A DNA stretch of 64,000 bases, from contig JAOTOM010003679.1 in NCBI GenBank assembly GCA_034440615.1, positions 112,531 through 176,530 on the forward strand, in the 5' to 3' direction. The position numbers and the translations under genes are program-made. The stretch's first letter is position 1, and the number at the start of each line of letters is the position of its first letter. Under the pieces are notes generated by a model that was not told the origin of the DNA, searched no databases, and saw only the letters and a program-made list of their open reading frames with translations. Source of the DNA: Ashinkailepas kermadecensis (taxonomy: Eukaryota; Arthropoda; Thecostraca; Neolepadidae). Below, one piece after another: positions 53,345 to 64,000 of this stretch.

Positions 53345-56300
53345 GGTTTATCATTTTGTGCTGAAGAAGAAACATTGCATCTCTGTGGACGCAATGCGTA
53401 ATGTGGACGCAGTCTGATGACTATGTGTTAAAGGCAAATAAAAGCCGAGGTGTTTGTCTCGCGTATGTCTTCCCCATATCCCATACACATATCCGTACGA
53501 TCCGTACATAGCTCAATACTCTCCAGCCTAGTGGCGGTTCAGAGGGAGATAAAGGTGCCGGCGTTGATGCCGGCGGACAACAGAGAGGTTGACGCTAGGA
53601 AACGCTAACAGGCTTGGCATAGCCGGATCAGTGTACGAATCAGTTTTCTAAAACGCCTGGTGAAAAGAGGACGTGGTGAACTTTTTTTTCGACGTACATA
53701 AACGCTGCAAGCAATTGTGATGGTCACTGTGTCGATTCTTGTCGTCGCCATACACAGCGAATAACCCAAAAAAATGTTGCTGAAGTATCGGTAAACCACA
53801 TTGAAAACGTGAGCCTCCTCAAATTACCAGAGGTGTGTCTGTGTGCGAAATTTCCATTTTGAAATTTTTCAAACCTTAGAAAAAATATATTCAATTAAAA
53901 AAAAATGTATTTCACAATCATCAGAAATAAAAATAAAAAGGATACATCGAAGGGAAACTTGACGCGATCAAAATTCGGAGCCCTGGCAAGCCTAGAAGAA
54001 CAAAACATGCCAAAATCGACAAATATGTAAAATTCATTTTGCAGAAATATTTGAATTCAAAATTGACTTCCCATGAACGAAAATGAGTTCCGTTGTGTGC
54101 TGGTTATCTGTACCTGTTGAGAAGTCCCTGAAATATGCCATATTCAAAGCTCTACAAATTTCTGAATGCACATGTAATTTCAAAATTAACTCGTTAAAAA
54201 ACTTACAGATAAAAAAAAATGTCCTCGACCAAGGCGATGCGCCAGGATGAGTTGTTTCAGATGCCATCTTGAAATCATCTGTCAATTGATATTTATTATC
54301 CTAAAAAGCCATTTCCGGAAATCCAAGTCGTTTGCGCTGCTCTTAATACCAGATTGCATGCCCTACTAGGCATCACAGTGACGATCACAGAAAACAGAAA
54401 GCATGAGAAATCACAGAAAACGGACTGAAAACGTCCTATTTGACCCATCGCGCAAAAATACAACGCTAATAATATTCCATTTTTTCGGAATTTCGGACAA
54501 TATTTTGACAATTCTTAAGGTATCCACGGTCCCAGATTCCATGTCACCCCCAGAATTCGGTTTCGGCGAACTTAGAAATCGACGCCGTTTGTGACGATTT
54601 GGTTATCAAAGCCAAATGGACGCCGTTCGCTCTGCTTTCATTTTCATAGCATATGTTCCATTGTGCAGCACAGTGTCCCATGTGGAATGTCCACATGCAC
54701 AGTGTCCCAAGAAAGTGAATAATGAAGTCACATGAAGGTTGTGAAAATGATGTTTCCGGGCATAGTCTACGTGCACTGGATCAGCAAAGAGTGGCTTGCA
54801 ATAGTTGTTCGACTGTACGTCCATGTAAATGATTCTCTGCAGGTGGAAATAAAACATAATTGTACTTATTGTTGTGTACCTACAAATGTGCAAGTTAGAA
54901 AAACAAGTTCTCATCACCTGATGTTTATTTCGTTGTTCTATCCCATCATTGTTCGATTGTGCACTGCTTAGTGCAGTGCAGTAACGTTCAATAATGTGCA
55001 ATATGCAGGGAGTGCCCAAAACGTGAACAATGGAACTACAGGAAGCTTGTGAAAATGTTCATGTTTTCCGGCATATGTATACGTATACCGTGACAAAACG
55101 CGTGTGTTTGCATTATGATATGGATTCAACTGTAAGTCCATGCAAATGATGCCTACAGGTAGAATGAAGACATAATTGTACTTCTTGTTGTGAGGCCAGC
55201 ATGATCAGATGTTTCCATCACCAGACCACCAGATATTCCGAAGTAAAATTACGTCGTCACGCGTAGATAAACCTATGAATGACCTATCGGTACTACCTTC
55301 TGACCGGCGGTGGCAGTCCGCTGTATCCAAGGTGCCATGCTGCACTGTCAGTGCGGCACGTACTGATTGCCTGCAGCCGACTTACCCAAGAGCGAAGGCG
55401 TCATTTTGGACGTACCCCCCCCCCCTCTGTCTCTTTTTCTTAGGGAAGTATTAGGGGATGAGTCATCAATTGTTCAGTCGGGACGGCTCTTCCGCTTCCT
55501 ATCATCAATCAAGTTTTCTGTTATTTATGTCCATCATTAACTCGCTTTTACACGTGACAAAATGAGGATCATAGCACGGCATGATGTCACACGTACATCG
55601 ATCCCTTCACATGCAGTTGTCTCGTCGACTGATCTCCGTACATATGCCATTGTTTGACTGCCGATGAGATGGGCGCTGCATGGCCGACGCAGTCGATGTG
55701 CCCATAAACTCCAATAAACAACCTATCGGTAATGGTGACCTTGAACTTTGTGAATTGTATTAAGGCAAACTATAAGACTTGCATCAATACGTTTTAAATA
55801 TGTGTGTTGTTAATCAAACGTTTTTATGTCACCCTTCTTTATCTGATTGCTCGAGTCCCCGTAGTTTTCCAATAGAAGACAACTTACTCGAAATCCGTCC
55901 ATTCCAAACATCGGAAAATCATAGAAACCATGGAGACCGGGCGCATATATGGAATATTTAAAAACAAAATGCATTTAATGAATTTTTTGTATATGGCAGA
56001 CGAATCATGCCCGTTTGTATTTCTGCCATCGAATGTATCAATTTCAATAGGCAGGGTTCACAGAAGGTCATGAGGTCACGAGGTCAAACGTGAGAAATGG
56101 TGATATTTTATCACAGTGTTTTCTTTCATCATTTTTCTTCTCAAAGACGCATAATATGTCACAATTTCTCTTCAGTATCGATAAGATATCTATCGCTAAA
56201 GATACCCTTGTGTGACCTCAAATTACTAGGCTATGACTCCAAAACTGTTAGTCGGATCGGGCTAAAACTTGTCCAGGCGTGTTCAGAGTACAAGACTACC

Positions 56301-57495
56301 ATGTGTACCAATTTTGGTCCAAATACAAATTTAGTGGATATAAAATTCGGGAAATTGCTTTGGTCGATCTGTTGTGGAATGCACCAAGTGCACAGTATTG
56401 TTCATGGGGCTTCAGTCATATTCGGTAAAGGACCACTGGGCTCTTCTTGATCCATCACTGCTGTGTGTATCATAAAGTAAGTAATTGGCTTCGGAAAAAT
56501 CTCCATGGATTTTAGAATAACTTGAAAACAAAATGCAACATATTATTGATTCAGATATGCTTATGTATTCAGTGTTCAATGGCAGTGATGACTAAATTAA
56601 CTATCATTGAATTATGTGGCAGCACCAATTGAGGTGCCAGTGTGTGTAGGAGGTCCCTAGGGGTTTATCATCGCCCATGGGGGTGTTTCTATTGGCTATC
56701 TTTGGTAGATTTGAGAATGTATACAAGTGCTGATGGTAATGTAATACGTCTGACCTGCATTGATTGCAAGAGGACATGGGAACTAGGGGGCTAGACTAAA
56801 GGGAGTGGCACCCCCACCCCAAAGTTTGATGAAATGAGCATTGGCCCTATGGGCATTGCATGGAAGGGATTGACTTCAAAATGGCTCCCCCCCCCCCTCT
56901 TCAACTTTGAGACAGTGCCCATGCCATTGCTGGACTGGTATGACCTACCCAACCTGGCATAATTTCACTTAAACTGAACTGATGTGAAATTTGACCTGAC
57001 CAAGTCACTCAACTTCACCTTATCTAACCCAGATGCTCTAGCTTAGCCTAAGCTAATCTTGGATTTCAGCTACAAAATGTCTTCAGACCCCTGTTTTGTA
57101 TGCCTACTGTGGTTTAATCAAACAATGTCATGAAGCTCTTCATGATGGATGCCGGGCGCGCACCTGAAACTTTTATGAGGGTAGGGTGGGCCGAAGAAAT
57201 ATGTCTCGTTTGAACTAGTGTAAAATTGAAGTTTTAACCAATTTGATCTGTGGATGCTTTGGGGATAAAATTGGGAAAGACATGGGAAATTGAGGATGCA
57301 TATGTGGTTTATTTTTGGTATACTTGGGTGGTTTCGACGTGACACGTCTCTTACATATGGCGAGGACGAGCCCTCATAAACCCTCCAAGGCGGAGGGTGG
57401 GGGGAGTAGATATCCGAGCCCGCGGGACCTCGCCCATCCCTTGGGTGCGTCTCTGATGGATGCAGCCAGCTATGTATCTATGAGAGGACGTCTGA
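53345..57495. other. Intergenic interval
   Basis: AT-rich, unique. Contains a short retroposon tail (55668-55726) and some repeated motifs around 54730-55200 (GTGAAAATG, TCCATG-AAATGAT). No gene recognised. Confidence 0.4.
55668..55726 (+). repeat. Short retroposon tail
   Basis: GGGCGCTGCATGGCCGACGC, then CAGTCGATGTGCCCATAAAC and CCAATAAACAACC: same family as 4040-4098 but plus orientation. No clear target duplication. Confidence 0.55.
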
Positions 57496-57497
57496 GG

Positions 57498-57676
57498 AAG
57501 GGGGATATTTATTGTATATTCTTGCAATATGTTATCACGTGAATCTTGTCTGGATCCTCCTGCATGGTGGAAACCTTAATGCTGCTGTCTTAAATTTGTT
57601 TCAATCTTCGTCCTCTTAAGCCATTCAGTAACAACACGTTCGTCAGGTATTGCCTGTGGATTGATGTGAATTTGGT
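57498..57676. repeat. About 178-bp duplicated segment, copy 1
   Basis: 57498-57676 and 58557-58737 share long near-identical stretches (GGATCCTCCTGCATGGTGGA, CAATCTTCGTCCTCTTAAGC against CAACCTTCGTCCTCTTAAGC, CCATTCAGTAACAACAC). The offset is about 1060 bp. The first copy ends just before the acceptor of the first METTL18 coding exon; the second lies in the next intron. Confidence 0.85.
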
Positions 57677-57717
57677 GTTTTTCGTTTTGTTTCAGGGATG
57701 GCCTGTTCTATGTGATC

Positions 57718-62510
<4,793 letters not shown>

Positions 62511-62725
62511 GTACGCGCGGGATCCCGGCACGCACTCTGCCAACTGGTGATGCATGCAGCAGGCATTCACCATTTAATTAATGTTTCCTGTTAAGTCATG
62601 TGCAATGCTGATATAGTCATCCTTGCACCACCGCAGATTCTGTGGCGCTTCAGCTCGCATTCCGTATTCATATCAAGTCAGTCGCACGTGTAGAGGGTAT
62701 TCGCAACGTATTATTTCATGTAGCT

Positions 62726-62808
62726 ACGTCAGGTGGTGATTGGCGCGAATGATCAATTCTGGTCGAAGCGCCCTAAAGCCCAGATAACTAACTAACGTCA
62801 TGTGGTGA
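62726..62808 (+). repeat. Ultra-short retroposon with 14-bp TSD
   Basis: Insert 62740-62794 (GGCGCGAATGATCAATTCT … GAAGCGCCCTAAAGCCC, tail AACTAACTA). Flanked by ACGTCAGGTGGTGA and ACGTCATGTGGTGA, one mismatch. Confidence 0.75.
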
Positions 62809-63003
62809 AAGTCGCAAAAGATAGCGCACGCATTCTCGTCCTCAATTACAAAAAGTGAATGAGTGTGCTTTGTGTGCTGAGCACATGTCTCACATGGCCC
62901 GGCACGACTACGCCACCACTGCATTTGGTTGTGAATTGAAGCGATGTGTTCGGTGCAGTGATTACGTGTCATGTGCGTATATACGCCAAGGTGTTTTGGC
63001 GAG

Positions 63004-64000
63004 CGTCATGGTCTCGGCTGGCCAGCAGGCGTCATGGTCCCGGCTGGCCAGCGAGCGTCGTGATCTCGGCTGGCCAGCAGGCGTCGTGGTCCCGTCTGGC
63101 CAGCAGGCGTCATGGTCCCGTCTGGCCAGCAGGCGTCATGGTCCCGTCTGACCAGCGAACGTCGTGGTCCCGGCTGGCCAGCAGGCGTCATGGTCTCGGC
63201 TGGCCAGCAGGCGTCATGGTCCCAGCTGGCAAGCAGGCGTCGTGGTCCAGGCTGGCCAGCAGGCGGCATGGTCCCGGCTGGCCAGCAGGCGTCGTGGTCC
63301 CGTCTGGCCAGCAGGCGTCATGGTCCCGTCTGACCAGCGAGTGTCATGGTCCCGGCTGGGCAGCAGGCGTCTTAGTCTCGGCTGGCCAGCAGGCGTCATG
63401 GTCCCAGCTGGCCAGCAGGCGTCATGGTCCCAGCTGGCCAGCAGGCGGCATGGTCCCGGCTGGCCAGCAGGCGTCATGGTCCCGGCTGGCCAGCAGGCGT
63501 CATGGTCCCGGCTGGCCAGCAGGTGTCATGGTCCCGGCTGGCCAGCAGGCGTCATGGTCCCGTCTGACCAGCGAGTGTCATGGTCCCGGCTGGGCAGCAG
63601 GCGTCTTAGTCTCGGCTGGCCAGCAGGCGTCATGGTCCCAGCTGGCCAGCAGGCGTCATGGTCCCGGCTGGCCAGCAGGCGGCATGGTCCCGGCTGGCCA
63701 GCAGGCGTCATGGTCCCAGCTGGCCAGCAGGCGTCATGGTCCCAGCTGGCCAGCAGGTGTCATGGTCCCAGCTGGCCAGCAGGCGTCATGGTCCCGTCTG
63801 ATCAGCGAGTGTCATGGTCCCGCTGGCCAGCAGGCGTCATGGTCCCGTCTGGCCAGCAGGCGTCATGGTCCCGGCTGGCCAGCAGGCGTCGTGGTCCCGG
63901 CTGGCCAGCAGGCGTCATGGTCCCGGCTGGCCAGCGAGCGTCGTGGTCCCGGCTGGCCAGCAGGTGTCATGGTCCCGGCTGGCCAGCAGGCGTCATGGTC
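63004..64000. repeat. 26-bp minisatellite, about 38 copies, runs off the end
   Basis: GTCCCGGCTGGCCAGCAGGC-GTCATG units with a few variants (GTCTGACCAGCGA, GGGCAGCAGGCGTCTTAG). A block of several units is itself duplicated (about 63300-63460 and 63560-63720). It lies in METTL18 intron 3. Confidence 0.97.

Overview
The window is eukaryotic nuclear DNA: spliced coding exons in a sea of introns, microsatellites, minisatellites and retroelements. The exons have a strong G/C bias at third codon positions, short TTAGG/CCTAA-like runs occur (about 12998-13019, 48690-48710, 48800-48830), and LINE and Ty3/gypsy remnants are common. This fits an arthropod; a crustacean (possibly a barnacle) is my guess and the sequence does not prove it.

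Two host genes are supported, both on the + strand. The first is a complete PIGN orthologue (GPI ethanolamine phosphate transferase 1): 16 coding exons from the ATG at 15275 to the TAG at 45998-46000, all with consistent phases and GT-AG introns, giving 949 residues. Human PIGN is about 931. The second is the 5' part of a METTL18-like gene (protein-histidine methyltransferase): three coding exons at 57718-57760, 58853-58935 and 62360-62510. The methyltransferase domain lies beyond the window.

Layout. 1-2100: 3' end of a Ty3/gypsy retrotransposon (integrase, one frameshift). 2121-2640: 3' fragment of a LINE. 5839-about 11515: a decayed LTR retrotransposon (5' LTR, tRNA-Leu-type primer site, gag remnant, protease remnant, polypurine tract, start of 3' LTR) with an antisense LINE nested in it (about 7566-10130). 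12805-13148: an inverted-repeat element with perfect 7-bp target duplications. 13574-14272: antisense gypsy gag/protease remnant. 15275-46000: PIGN, with a degenerate LINE in intron 14 and several SINEs. 46001-57695: intergenic, with two SINEs and a LINE fragment. 57696-64000: METTL18 5' part, with very large repeat arrays in its introns.

The most unusual aspect is how the intronic minisatellites relate to the exons. At many exon edges (PIGN exons 3, 4, 5, 6, 8, 9, 10 on both sides, 13; METTL18 exon 2) the tandem-repeat unit includes the exon-intron junction: the last or first exonic nucleotides plus the splice site are copied 2 to about 25 times into the neighbouring intron. Some arrays therefore hold ladders of near-identical decoy splice sites. 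After PIGN exon 3 the ladder has a 30-bp period and stays open in frame, so alternative donors could add decapeptide blocks next to the catalytic site. A second theme is a set of very short (about 55-60 bp) retroposed tails, several with target-site duplications, beside full-length tRNA-derived SINEs that carry perfect 12-14 bp duplications.
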